Source: Pegea sp. RAD2-039 (taxonomy: Eukaryota > Chordata > Thaliacea > Salpida > Salpidae). From it: 64,000 nucleotides of DNA. The notes under the pieces were generated by a model that searched no databases, was not told where the DNA came from, and saw only the letters and a list, made by a program, of their open reading frames with translations. Location of the stretch: the NCBI GenBank assembly GCA_034620365.1, contig JAQGEQ010000177.1, positions 124,001 through 188,000 on the forward strand, read 5' to 3'. Made by a program: the position numbers and the translations under genes. This document shows, in pieces, positions 1 to 11,569 of this stretch. Within the stretch, counting starts at the first letter, position 1. Each line of letters opens with the position of its first letter.

Positions 1-3000
1 AATACTGTTATTTTTGTCAATATTTTTATTTTCTACTTCAGTTTTACTTCTAATTCTTTTTGTGACTTCTTATGTCAAACATTTTATAATATTGTAAACT
101 AATTTTAATTCTTTTTAAAAGTTTCATTTTATTAATTTTCTTTTAATTACAAGTAAATGTTGCATCCACCAGCATCACCTGCAAAACGTATCTACATCAC
201 ATGATGACATTTCAATCCAGATGGCAATTTGCTTTTTTTACTAAGTTGCCCTATTATCGAAACTAATCTTGCAAAATGCAGACTATGTTGGATTGGTCAT
301 CTCTCCAAAGAGAGAGAATAACTATTTAGTGAAAGCGGAGAAGAAAACTTTCTAATTTCAAAAAAATAAGAATTATAAATATGCAAACAATTTGCTAAAT
401 AAGACGTTTTTAATTTATGACTTTTTGATAAAAATGATTGATTGTTATTAAGTGACAACAAGCATAACGCTATTATTTTTTTAGGGCTAAATATTCAACT
501 GTTTTATGAAAAGATTTTATTTTATTTAGAAAAATATTATCAATTATTTAAAACAAATTCACACCCTTTGCTGTATATTGTTGTTTCAACTTAAAGTTTA
601 ATATAGCTTGAAAGTGATTAATTAAGGAAATAATAACTAGGCTGAATTAAGTACTACTTTCCTAAAGTTTTTTCATTTAATAATTTTCCAGCTCCTTATA
701 AGCTGCAACGTTTGTAGTTTTAAAGTTTTGAAAAAACGATTTTTTTAATCTTTATTACTTTAAACATGTTGAAACCATTAGAATCTGCAGAGAAATGTAA
801 TTTTTAAAACTTTGAATTATTATTGGATTAAGAAAATCAAATTAAAAAAAAAGGTTTATCTTTACTAGTTGTTATTTAATTTCAATTTAGTTGGCTTATA
901 AACTTCAATAAACCTGTAAGCAAAAATATCAAAAACCATTCAATACGAAAATTGCAGAATATGCAAAACTATGGCAGAAAAAATCAACTATACCAGAGTT
1001 TTAGATAATTACACGAAGATATTACTTCTAACGCTATAGCAAAGTAGTCAGCTACTTTCACTGGCAGCAGCACTAGTATATATCAAGGAATTCGAGAATA
1101 AATCAAAATACAAAAATCTCAAAATATAAAGCCGAAGAAAGTGGAAGAAGATTACCCAAATACTTGGCGCCTTAAGAAAACATCAACTGAAAAATTCATT
1201 GAAAAATACCAGAAAAAGTTTGAAAAGTTGAAATAGTATTATTGAAAACATCGCACATACAGCATACATTTTTGATGCCTAATTGAGTTCTAAACTTTTC
1301 CAAACCTTCTTTCTAACAATATTGCTAGTTTTAACTGACTAATATCTCTCACAACCTATTCATTACACCCTAACTAAAAACTGTTCGTGGCACGCTCTTT
1401 AACACATTACTTATGCCTGTGAGTTTAGATTACCTGGATGGTGACTGGTAAGTAGGTTTTCTAAGTTTTATAAAACGAATAAGCCGACTAGCAAATTTAA
1501 AATTGCTAACATAAAAATGTATCGAACTTTTTGATACAATTAACATTTTTATACTTTCATTAAAAGATTTATTCTGTAACTATCCGAGTTCATAAAACAC
1601 GTTTTTTAATCAATCTTATTTGCATCAGTTAAATTTTTGTTTAAATTTTTTTAAAGTCTTTCTAAGCTGTGAATTCTGATTAAATTAATTAATTATTGAT
1701 ACATAGTAGAAGACAAAACTAGCTAATTTGATCTAAAACTAACTTTTAATTTCCTGGGTTACTTTAAAAGTGTGTCAGTTTTCTTTTGAGTGACAAAGCT
1801 TGTTTAAAGATAATGTTAACTAAATTCATTTTTTTCAATCTAGAAAAATAAAATTTATAATATATAAAAAAATAAGAAATTTTCAGAAATATCTTCTAAA
1901 ATATAAAAATATTTTCCATCTCTTACTTTTCTTGGATTGTAATAAAACTCCTGACACTCTCTTAAATTACTATATCTACATAAGCTTGCAAATGTAGGTT
2001 TGCTGGGTGGTGGCTGGCAAGCAAGTTATCTAATTTCAAAGAAATAAATAAACCAACTAGTAAAATAATAAACAAATATAGTAAAATATTCATTTGTATA
2101 GAACGTTTAGCTCTTAATTCTTGTAAAAAAGCTGTATTTATTTTTTCTGTTTTATTAAAACAACATTTAAACGATTTATTTCAAATTTTCAAATTTTTTT
2201 ATATTTTTGTTGTTTGCATATTGTTTGTCTTTCAACTTGGCCTAAATCTTTTTGATAAATCGAAATTGTTAAAGTTATTAAGTTTCATCATTTAATATCC
2301 CATTAATTACTTTTTTCTATTTAAATCAAAGTTTCAAAACTAGAAGTTTCATTTGATAATAAAAATAATCGAAAAAACAAATTGTATTTGCTCAGTACAG
2401 GAATAATGTTCCGAACTGTTTAAATCTGGTTTTAAATATTTTAATCGTTAAAGTGTAAACTGTTATCGGATATAAATATTTTCAAAAGGTAGTTTTTATT
2501 ATTTGTTTATTTTTAAAAAGTGAACAAAACTTTTATCTTAGAATGAAAAACTTCAGCTAATTTTAGTTTGTTGTAAATTACAACATCAATAGTTGTTTTA
2601 AGGCTTAAAAGTTTAGCTTTTATCGAATCTTCAGTCCGAAGAAAATGATTCATTACAAGCAAAAACAACTTGTGATATGAAAACCTACAAAACCCTGTGA
2701 AAGTAATTAGATTTTTAGATAATACCAAACTAGAATGCATTTTATATCTTTAAATTGTTTAATCATATTATAACATTGAGTAACAAAAATTATACTTTTT
2801 ACTTTGTATCTTTTATAAATAAAAATATAAAAATAACATTACAATAATCTTATGTTATAGACTTTTATTTAAACTACTTCTGTGTGACAAGTTCAATTTT
2901 AATTCACTTTTTATCTAACTACTTATTTAATTACTTTGTAATATTATACATATTAAGTTTTAATAAAAGCAATAGTAGAGTAAAGCTATAGTATTTGTAG

Positions 3001-3030
3001 TTTTATGGGTCTTGTATTATATTTTCATTT
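1..3030. other. AT-rich non-coding stretch
   Basis: No coding exon, RNA gene or clear element is recognisable. The stretch is very AT-rich with many poly-A and poly-T runs. The only internal structure noticed is a weak diverged duplication, listed separately. Confidence 0.5.
1370..2110 (+). repeat. Diverged direct repeat pair
   Basis: Segments near 1370-1530 and 1940-2110 share an ordered series of short matches: a cytosine-rich start, then GGATGGTGACTGG versus GGTGGTGGCTGG, an AAGTA/AAGCA step, an AATAA(G/A)CC(G/A)ACTAG block and a GTATCGAAC/GTATAGAAC block. This looks like an old duplicated repeat unit of unknown type. Visual alignment only. Confidence 0.35.
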
Positions 3031-3034
3031 CCAG

Positions 3035-4185
3035 TCATAATTTATTTATTTATTTATTTATTACAATAAATGTGAAGTAGGGTGCCTAAAGAGAGCACCT
3101 CTCGCTAACACACATTCTCACAAATTAGATCTATTTGACGTGTAAACGAAAAAGCATATGACAATGAAGAATTGCACAGAATCATAGTATTGTAAAAGAG
3201 AAAAATTCACAGTTTAAAAATGGCAATGTTGGCGATATTATAACAATTCAGCTTTTTCTTGAACAGCATAAGTGATTTTGACATGACAATCTCTGATGGC
3301 AGATTGTTCCATGTACTGATTGTGCGGTATGAGAAAAAACTTAATCTGGTTAACGTAGCTGGTGGAGTGGGCTTATTAAGATGTAATTTATGTCTTCTAA
3401 GTTGATATAACTTGAGGGAGGGACTAATGGAGAAAAAGTCATCAAACTGAAGATCAATTAGGTTGTGAATAATTTTAAAAATCAGAATAAGGTCGTATTT
3501 AATTCTTCGGATTTCCAAAGTATCTAGATTGAAGAAGCTGAGACGATGCTTATAACTCTCGTATTTGATATTTGCCTGCGAACCAATCTCGTAAATGTTG
3601 ACTGAACAGATTCGATTTTTCTGATATCACCAACTTGATATGGCATCCATGCACTGACATTGTATTCAAGAATAGGGCGTATGTACAGTTTGAAAAGGTT
3701 GACGTAAAACCATGGATCTTTAGAATTAAAAGTCTTTATGATGAGGTGGACAAGCTTGATAGATTTTCCAAAGATTCTGGAAACATAACTGTGCCATTTG
3801 AAGTCAGATGTCAGAGTAATGCCGAGGTCTATGACTGAGGATACTCGTTCAAGAATAGATCCATTGATGTAGTATTGGTTGCTGAAGTTGGCAGCTGGCT
3901 TACGGGAGAATGTTATAACTTCAGACTTTGTTGGCTGGATTTTAAGTTGCCAATTCGCAGACCAGTTTTCTACAATATTTAGTGCAGTTTGGAGTTTTGA
4001 GTGAGAACCAGATAATAGCTTGATGTCGTCTGCATACACAAACACACTGACATTGTCTACTGTTATTAGTCTTCTGATGAGGTCTTCAATGAAAATCAAA
4101 AAGAGAAGTGGACCCAGGACGGAACCTTGAGGAACGCTAATAATGTTATGATTTAGTTTCTTTCTGGCTATTCCATAGATTGGCT
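3035..4185 (-). mobile_element. 5'-truncated non-LTR retrotransposon (LINE copy A), reverse-transcriptase part
   Basis: Read on the minus strand, the insert encodes the middle and C-terminal part of a LINE reverse transcriptase. Visible in order are PQGSVLGPLLFLIF (about 4150-4100), the catalytic FVYADD box (near 4040), a thumb-like region, and the tail typical of CR1/jockey-type elements with [18 protein letters not shown]. The frame breaks near 3520-3550: the upstream part ends in a stop, and the tail resumes in another frame as [14 protein letters not shown]. The 3' end falls in an ATTTATTTATT tract at about 3035-3065. The same 3' sequence, including GAGAGCACCTCTCGCTAACACACATTCTCACAAAT-like text, recurs in copies B (26.3-27.1 kb) and C (51.8-52.5 kb), which defines a family. 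The 5' part, endonuclease and ORF1 are missing. It is a dead copy. Confidence 0.85.
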
Positions 4186-4800
4186 AAAAATATACAAAGT
4201 TACAAAAACGATTCATTTGGTTGAACAAGCAATAGAAAAATATAAAACTATATTAAGTTAAACAATAGTCAAGTTACAAGTAAATATAGTTAAAACTAAA
4301 ACTTTAAAAGGAGTGTTAATAGTTTATAGTCAGCTTAAAAACTGGTTGAATTAAAAAAGCCTAAATATAAGAATAACAAAATTAAAACAGATTTAAAAAA
4401 ACAACTTTTTGTTTAAAAACAGGTATTTTGAGGTCTAACAACAATTTTCACAAAATTTGCGAAATTTGTTCAGAAAAGTAACTAATTTGTTTAAAGTAAT
4501 TGATTCATATTCCAACTCATTGCTGTATAAAAAATAACAGAAAAAATCTAGTTAAAGAGTGGCACAATTTTTTGATACTAATATGAAAAAAGCAAAAACT
4601 AATTTGATTTACTTTAAATTATTCAACTAACAACAAACAATCTATAAATGCTAAAAATTGATAAATGTTAAATAAATGAAAGATAATAAATTTAAGATAG
4701 ACTTTTTTCTTCGGTTTTAGACGTGATGTAGTGAAAAGACTACTTCCATTAGATCTTGAATGGCGGTATGTATGATGTAGTAACATTTTAAAAAGGTCCC
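4186..4800. other. AT-rich stretch without recognised feature
   Basis: Sequence between two LINE remnants. No exon or RNA gene is visible. From about 4720 the base composition rises, announcing the next retroelement remnant. Confidence 0.4.
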
Positions 4801-4839
4801 AGGTAGCATTACGGAAAGGACACATCCTGCCTTACTCCG

Positions 4840-5330
4840 TATTTGATAGTGACTGGCTCAAAGTAGCCTTTGTCATGATGGATTTCGTTTTCTTATAGAA
4901 TGGTTGTATCATGTTAAAGAGGCCAAATGAACAGTCAGTCTTCAACAGAACCGAGAATAGACCTTTTCTACTAACAACGGTTCAGTAAGGTTAACTAATG
5001 TAATGTACATTATGTTGTTCTGTATATTTTCCCTGTAGTTAACGCACTGAAAAAGTCAAGTCGATGACGGAGCCTTTTGGTCTGAAACTACTTTGAGACT
5101 CTAAATTTGTTCTTTCAGCCAATGTTTAAAGTTGAGGAAGTAACACAGGAGCAAATACTTTACCTACGATGCTAAGCAAATATATTTTTCTGCAATTATT
5201 ACAATCGGACTTGTCGTAATCTACACACCGCATTTGTGTTGCGATACCTTCATTTGCTTCACGCATGTGTTGTGGTACTCCTCTTTTTCTCCAGTATTTC
5301 ATTACAATATTATAAAAAAGGAGAAGAAGA
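4840..5330 (-). pseudogene. Decayed reverse transcriptase of a second LINE family
   Basis: The minus strand gives recognisable reverse-transcriptase text interrupted by stops: CNNCRKIYLLSIVGKVFA, then TLAERTNLESQ, SSFRPKGSVIDLTFSVR and a Q-rich step into a 'lvnLTkp' block where intact relatives have the AFDxV motif. Intact relatives read roughly 'NYRGISLLSIVGKVFA-LLxRL-LAE-QxGFRxGRSTID-IFxxRQLQ'. This wording differs from LINE copies A-C, so it belongs to another non-LTR family. At least two in-frame stops and frame jumps toward 4840 show that it is dead. The boundaries are approximate. Confidence 0.6.
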
Positions 5331-7680
5331 CAAGTTTTACATTGCTTTAGTAAGTCAGATTGCTTACTGTCGCAACCAGATACTCAGTCTTATTGTTTAT
5401 CTGTTGTAAAAAATCTCTTCTCCAACAGAATTCAAGGAAGTGGTTAGACGTTTTGTGGGTCTGATTGAACTTCTAATATCGCTATATACGGATTCCAAAA
5501 CAAGTTAATGCAGATTTAGCAGATCTGCAAAATGCCCCTGTAGCTTCACAAAAAACTGCTGACGATTTTTAGGTTTATGTTGATGTTCTACATGCGTTTG
5601 AAATTTCTGCTCAAGCAGAGTGAATTAATGTATCAATGTTTTATTCAAACCAGTCCTTGCTGTCATGAGTCTTTTTCGCAAAAACTTCCAGAGTATTATC
5701 GACAGAGAGACTCTATTTGAATAAGATTTAAGAACAGTTTAAATAAGGTGCTTCTATTTGAGTAAGTGTAAAAAAATTATGTTTAAAGAAGGTCTTGAGA
5801 TTTATGTAATGACGTTGTTTACTTTTCTTCATATATAATATAAAAATATAAATAAATATGAATAAATATAAATAAATGTAAATAAATCTTTCTTTAACAT
5901 CTTATCATTTTACTTCTTTTCTATACATACCATAATTTTTCTTTTTATCTCATTATTAATTTTCTTTATTTCTTATAACTTTCTTTTTTTATCTTTTATT
6001 TTTATATATATATATTATAGATATATGCAACAAGATATAGTCGTTAAATCCTGAATAGAAAATCCTCTTCAAACACCTTAGGATCCAAATCTTCTACAAA
6101 ATGCAAAACGTTTAATTCAAAGCCGGAGTAAAAGCCTCATAGGCAGTTTGTCACTATACCAAGTACACTTTTTTGGCGGTTCCTAGCCTCATCAGCTTGT
6201 TTGTTCTATTATATACTTTGTTGGCGTCGAGAGTAGAATCCTACTACGTGGGCAAAAATTGGATTTTTATGATTACTGCCCAGGTCATGTATTCTGGAGT
6301 AGTCATTCCAGCCTCGCTATTGGGTTTATTAAGCAGCAAACTTTTTCCACTCAAACTCACAAAACAGTTTTGTTGTAAAATTAAAAAAACACTCAAACAA
6401 CTGCTGCATGTTTAGAAGCAGTCTGGTCGAATCCATTCTTCTCTAAAATAAATTGCAAATGCACTTCGAGTGTCCAACGATTTTTCAAGGGTGTTAAATT
6501 ACAGAGTTGCACCTGTCCAACATTGAAATAGAAGCCACAAACCGTCATTGGTCCGATGTTTTCAATAAAACACATAGTTTCATTGACATATTATAATTTA
6601 CAAAAATTACTTAAGATCTATTTCTTCTTAAATTAATCATTTTTATAAGCTAGTATAAGAAATTCAAATTAAAAATTATAACTAAGAGAAAACGATCTTT
6701 TCTTTCTATTACTTTATCAATGTGTGGTACATAATCACAAGTATGCTCAAGTAAGTAACTTGAATCAATTCTTATAAGAAAACCATTCGTGTAAATTTCA
6801 TCAAATTTCACTGTTATCATCAACACCAGTTTTGATGAATTAGTAACATCTTTGTAGCAACCCGTTTAAGGACAAGTAATCTTTTTCCTCTGAAATCGAT
6901 TGTTCTTTTAAGAAAAGCTTTGTAAACTGTTTAAAAAGACCATTTGTGTTTTGACAAAACTCAGTAGATTCGTCATCATACCTATCCCCTTGAAAGCCTT
7001 TAAATCATCCTTGGAATCTTCACACGATTGGAACGGGATGGAATTTAGTGGGACAACCTTGTTCAGAACTTGTATGAATTTATCATTTAATGACAATGGG
7101 AATAGCTCTTTATTAATTATGCATTTCCAGTTAAAGGAGGAATAGATAGGCGCTATTCTTTTCAAAGTTAGCTCTATAAAAGTTAAGGTAAACCATATGA
7201 CAATTGAGAGAATTTATAGATAGAGTAAACTGAACTTAAAAAAACATAACAGAATGTTTGTAGGTGGAAGACAGGGAAACTAATTGAACAGAATATCAGT
7301 TTGTTAAGTCTTTGGATGCTACAGAATAAGAGATCTAAAATGTGACCTTTTGAATCAATACATCGAGTTAAAGAATTATAAAATTAAGAAAGGTGTCACC
7401 GATAGAAACGTGTGGACATAGAGGAATAGTCCAATATATGTTAGAAAAATCTTGTAAGAGGTAGAAAGGAACATTACTATGCATACTATTATTAACAATT
7501 TTGCAGATATAAAATAATACTGATGTTTTTTAAGACGATAAACAAAGAATGTAAATACAATAGAATCTGACTTTGGATTTCAAGTAAGAAAAAGTTGACA
7601 CAAATAATTTCAAAACCGTTTTTGGAAAATGGGAAAAAAATCTAACTTTATTCCACCTGTTAAACTTTTAAGTCACTTTA
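5331..7680. other. Repeat-like debris, no recognised gene
   Basis: Mixed composition, GC-richer than the flanks, with short open frames on both strands (for example 6393-6575 minus and 6173-6415 plus) that match nothing recognised. 5810-6030 is simple AT-rich sequence with ATAAATA repeats and a TATATA run. The context (a LINE RT to the left, a LINE endonuclease to the right) suggests transposon debris. No host exon is supported. Confidence 0.4.
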
Positions 7681-7689
7681 TAAATTAAC

Positions 7690-8026
7690 CAAAGTCACTT
7701 CCTCTAGTGTCTCAGTGTTCATGTTTATCATGCCCAGGGGGACAAACCATTGAGTTCGAGATTTTATCAGATAGTTAGGACTTAGTTAAGAACAAGAAGT
7801 CAGTTTGATTGGAGTCAAGATAGTGGGACACGAAGTCTATCTTAGATGCCATATATCTGATGTTACAATAATTGATTATTAAACTTTGTAATATAGTACT
7901 GCTACTAGAACTAATAGAATGAACTCCATAAGAGTGGAGATTGGGATGAAATGGATGAAGCTTAACAAGCGAGTCATTGATAATAGCAAATTCATCACCA
8001 CTCTTACTCACTTGGGCAGCTTCCAT
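7690..8026 (-). pseudogene. LINE endonuclease N-terminal fragment
   Basis: An open frame on the minus strand runs from about 8026 to 7775. It contains NYCNIRYMASKIDFVSHYL followed by DFLFLTKS, the start of an apurinic-endonuclease-like domain in LINE ORF2 proteins (family pattern 'xNIRSxxxKIDxxxxxLxxxxxDxxxLTETWL'). The expected ETW reads KS and a stop follows; sense continues in another frame toward 7690. The sequence on the 5' side (8030-8640) contains several broken frames and could be the remains of ORF1. Whether it belongs to the copy A-C family cannot be told, because those copies lack this part. Confidence 0.6.
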
Positions 8027-8029
8027 CCT

Positions 8030-8650
8030 TTTAACAATCTCTTGTGAAGTTCTTGCTGCTTTTTAGTTCGATCTGGATGTGTTTAAGTTGGGTTTGTTTG
8101 ATCAGGGCATTTGCTGAGGTTTTGGAGTTTGAGCAGTTTAGTTATGGTTGATTGATTTGAAGGCTTTAAGATAAATGATCTTTTATTAGAAGATGTTAAA
8201 CCAAAATGTTAAAACACCTTGACGTCGTCTTTTGCCGCCACCGATTTTATAAAAGATTGAAATCTTGTTTTGCGCTGAGAATTGGATCATCTGTTTTAGA
8301 CTCGAGGATGTTAAAGATTCATACTTTGAAAGCATTTTCAGTTTGAATTTTCAAAGTGCTTTTGGTTGCATCAGCATTTGAGAGCTTCTGAGCTTGAATC
8401 TCATTTATCAGTTCTTTTGTAAAGACGTCAACCTGTTTAATTAAGTCTTTGATCTCATCTTGTTACTTCGCCGAATAGAACTACTTTCACTTGATTTAAT
8501 TAACATTTTACAGCCTTCAAACGAAGATGAGAGAAGATTGGAAGAAAGCAATAGTTCTTCTTGGTATTCTTCTTTTGTTATGCAGCATTTAAAATGAGTC
8601 CATGCTTCACAGTACATTCTTGATAATTGATTACTATTGATGCTATCTCA
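8030..8650 (-). mobile_element. Possible ORF1 remnant upstream of the LINE endonuclease
   Basis: Composition matches the adjacent endonuclease fragment, and the minus strand carries Lys/Ser/Gln-rich broken frames directly upstream of it, where ORF1 lies in many LINEs. No diagnostic domain is visible, so the assignment rests on position only. Confidence 0.3.
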
Positions 8651-8987
8651 GCATACACAACAAGTGCATAGGCATATATTACAACAGTAAAAGGACAAAA
8701 AAATATCTAAATACTTACGAACATTATTTAATGAAATATGACTTTCAGATAAAATCTTTGATAAAGTTAAGGTGCTAATAAGTATGTATACCATATGTAT
8801 ATATGCAACCAAGTAAAATGGCAAAGCCTGTGCACAAGATCCTCACTAAACGATTTACGATCCAACTCTTTTAGGAGACTTAAAACTGTTAGTATAATTT
8901 GCCCCATACCCCCTTGTTGGCCTAGACATTAACAAATCATACAATCAGATCTCCATAATTTCTTCCCTAGCTTGGCTGAAGCAGCCG

Positions 8988-9142
<155 letters not shown>

Positions 9143-9186
9143 TTTTTAGGTAGAACTTGCAAAAGGTACGTACGTATTGTAATAAA

Positions 9187-9277
9187 AATGACTCTTTGTA
9201 TAGAGCTTTATTCAAATAAATAGGGCGACTTACACAACGACAAATATATTAGTGATATCTACCAACAAGCTTATAAC
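9187..9277 (+). repeat. Left terminal repeat of the LTR-element remnant
   Basis: Direct copy of 11422-11511 with roughly 80-85 percent visual identity. It begins immediately after the microsatellite and its short spacer. Confidence 0.65.
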
Positions 9278-10153
9278 AGTCGTTCAAAAAGTAGTTACAT
9301 TCAACACATTTACATCAGCGGTAAAGTACTTTACTGTTTTACATTTCAAATATATCACACGCAGATAAGAAGCTACATTCGGAATGACTCCGTGCTTCAA
9401 AGCTACAGCATCACGCGGTTTGTAAACTTTCTAATTGACGAATTCTCAGCATACAAACTTTTCTTTGATAATAGTGGTTTCATTTCAAAAAACAAAACCA
9501 ATTTATACACCAAAACCCTGAACAACTTACTCAAAAGATTTTGTTCAAGTAGAGAGTTTTCGAGCAAAGTTCCGTGGCCTCCTATACCGCTGGTCCTGAA
9601 TTCTTTGAACCTTTGTCCGTTGGAGAAGAATTTTGGAAAAACGTCGCTACATGATAGTTCAGAAAATCTGAAAAAGTCCTCTGTACTTTAATGAGCAAAA
9701 TATTCTCGAAGAAACTTTCCAAAGCGCAGTAGTGAGCTTCAGAGATTGACTCAAGCGAGAAGTTGAGGCCATAGGGGGTCATATTGTTTGTAGAGGCGTT
9801 AAATGGGCTTATTGAATTAGTTTTTGATCAGTTTTGTTTCATTTTATCCATCACAATTCAATAACATTTTCGTATTAACAGGAATTTCCTCTTCACCTTT
9901 CTAAGAATGAACTGATTGTAATAATTAAATTTAATATAGATTCTAATATACAGTTCCTAGATAAATGTTTGATTTGGATCAAATTTAAGGTTAAATCATT
10001 ATGCTATGTTCAAAGAGTAAGTTATTTTTTTTGAATTTTCAAAATACTTTAATCAAAACTATTTTATGCCTGAAATAACCTCAAAGAAGATATCAGTGAA
10101 AAATTCCATTTTAAAAAACAATTATTACTTTAGAGAATATATTTTTTCACATT

Positions 10154-11230
10154 TTACGTGTTATGTTGATTGACTTTGCAAAATTTGTTTGTTTTGTACA
10201 TCTTAGATGGCTGAGCCATTTTCACCTTAAATGGGTTTTGAGTCTTGTGAACTTTCAAGTTTCCAGCAACCTTTTCAATTACATAGCTCTTCAAGGATTT
10301 GGTATTAATAAGAGCCTTAAATATCTTGCCCGCAATAGAGACATCTACCATAACATGGTTCAACTTCTTAAATAATCGAGTGAGTCCCAGTACTCCATGT
10401 CCTTGGCTAGTCACTGCGGCTCTCTCACTTCTTTGCCTTGTTGACTGTTTCTTGGGAGACCTTTTCTGAAGATAACAGGCTCGACTATAGTGTCCCTACT
10501 TCCCACATTTGAAGCATATGTTCGAATCAGCTCGGTACCTTTTAAAATCATAATGTTTGCGACGTCAACATTTAAAGCAAACTTCTTTCATGGCCGATAC
10601 TATCGATTTCGCTTGGCCCTCCTTTAGTTCCATTAAATTTACTGCTTATTCCGCAGCTTTAACCGATCTGCCAGCCCCGAAGTATTGGTTGTTTTGCCGG
10701 GAATCCTTCAGTGTCATCGCTTGATCAAAGGCTTCCTCTAAGTTTCACGCCCTAACAATCTTTTCCTTTTAACTGATGAAGTTGATTCATCTATAAATGA
10801 ATCTCTGTTCATACTATCCTTGTATTCTACTCCCGGGACACTATTAAAATCACAGTCCTTGGCGTACCAAAGCGCACCAAAAGTTTTCAATAGACTGACT
10901 TGGCTTCTGCTTCTCTGTGTATAGCAGATGACGCGCAAAAATTTCTTTTCGTTTCTTTATATATAAATTTCTTTATAAATACTTTATAATTAATATTTTA
11001 TTTATATTTGGTTCCTACACCTCTTCAGCTTCTACATAAATCTTTAAAGTATACTTCTTGGACTGCACAATTCACAAGCGCAGTCCATTTGTCCTGATCA
11101 TTCCCATTCGGCAGACACCTGTCTGAGAAAATGCTAAACGTTTTCTTCCAGTGACGCCACTCTCCATGGCTGCCGATGGACTATTTGTTTCTATTGAAAG
11201 ATTCCCTGGTTTCAACAGTCGATCCTTTTT
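10154..11230 (-). pseudogene. gag-protease pseudogene of a gypsy-like element
   Basis: Minus-strand text from right to left matches the gag order of invertebrate gypsy-type elements. A WRHWKKTFSIF segment (about 11150) resembles the gag N-terminal 'WxxWxxxFxxY'. RDSFIDESTSSVKRKRLL (about 10770) resembles the conserved gag 'RDxFIxGLxSxxxRxRLL'. Two zinc knuckles at about 10600-10490 are CFKC-x4-H types, the second reading CFKCGK-stop-GHYSRAC. At about 10340-10290 there is a retropepsin-like VDVSIAGKIFKALINTKS, in which the family ALIDTGS is mutated (D to N, G to K). In-frame stops inside both knuckles and the broken protease motif mark it as dead. It is an old genomic copy only. Confidence 0.7.
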
Positions 11231-11417
11231 TCATAAAAAATTTGTTACAGTAAAAAAACTACTATTTGAATGAAATCTTATAAAAATCTATACTAAGTAC
11301 CAAAAAGAAACCATCTTAACTGTTGCTAAGCTTTAACTACACTAAACTCCAACAACGCCACGACAACTGGCAACAATTCGCCCAAGAAATAAAATCTCTT
11401 AATTTGAATAAATTTAA

Positions 11418-11563
11418 TGATAATGACTCGTTATATCGAGCATTATTCAAATTAATAAGGCGATTCACACAACGATAAATATATTAACGATATCTACCGA
11501 CAAGCTTATGACTGAATGACATTTGAATAAAGCTCTGTGTAAAGAGTCATTTTTATTACACTT
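11418..11563 (+). repeat. Inverted repeat at the right end of the LTR-element remnant
   Basis: The arm at 11418-11452 (TAATGACTC ... ATTATTCAAAT) is complementary to the arm at 11519-11556 (ATTTGAATAA ... GAGTCATTTTTA), separated by about 65 bp. The right arm is also the inverse of 9176-9218. The right end therefore carries the terminal motif in both orientations, unlike a simple LTR. Confidence 0.55.
11422..11511 (+). repeat. Right terminal repeat of the LTR-element remnant
   Basis: Direct copy of 9187-9277; see that entry for the matching blocks. Confidence 0.65.
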
Positions 11564-11569
11564 TTGCAT

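Larger units (their letters stand above)
9187..11563 (-). mobile_element. Gypsy-like LTR retrotransposon remnant
   Basis: Two diverged direct repeats of about 90 bp (9187-9277 and 11422-11511) frame a block with gag and protease vestiges on the minus strand. The repeats share ordered matches: AATGACTC, TTATTCAAAT, GGCGA(C/T)T, ACACAACGA, AAATATATTA, GATATCTACC and CAAGCTTAT. They could be fragments of LTRs. No reverse transcriptase or integrase motif was recognised, so the element is internally deleted or too decayed. No target-site duplication could be fixed. Confidence 0.6.
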
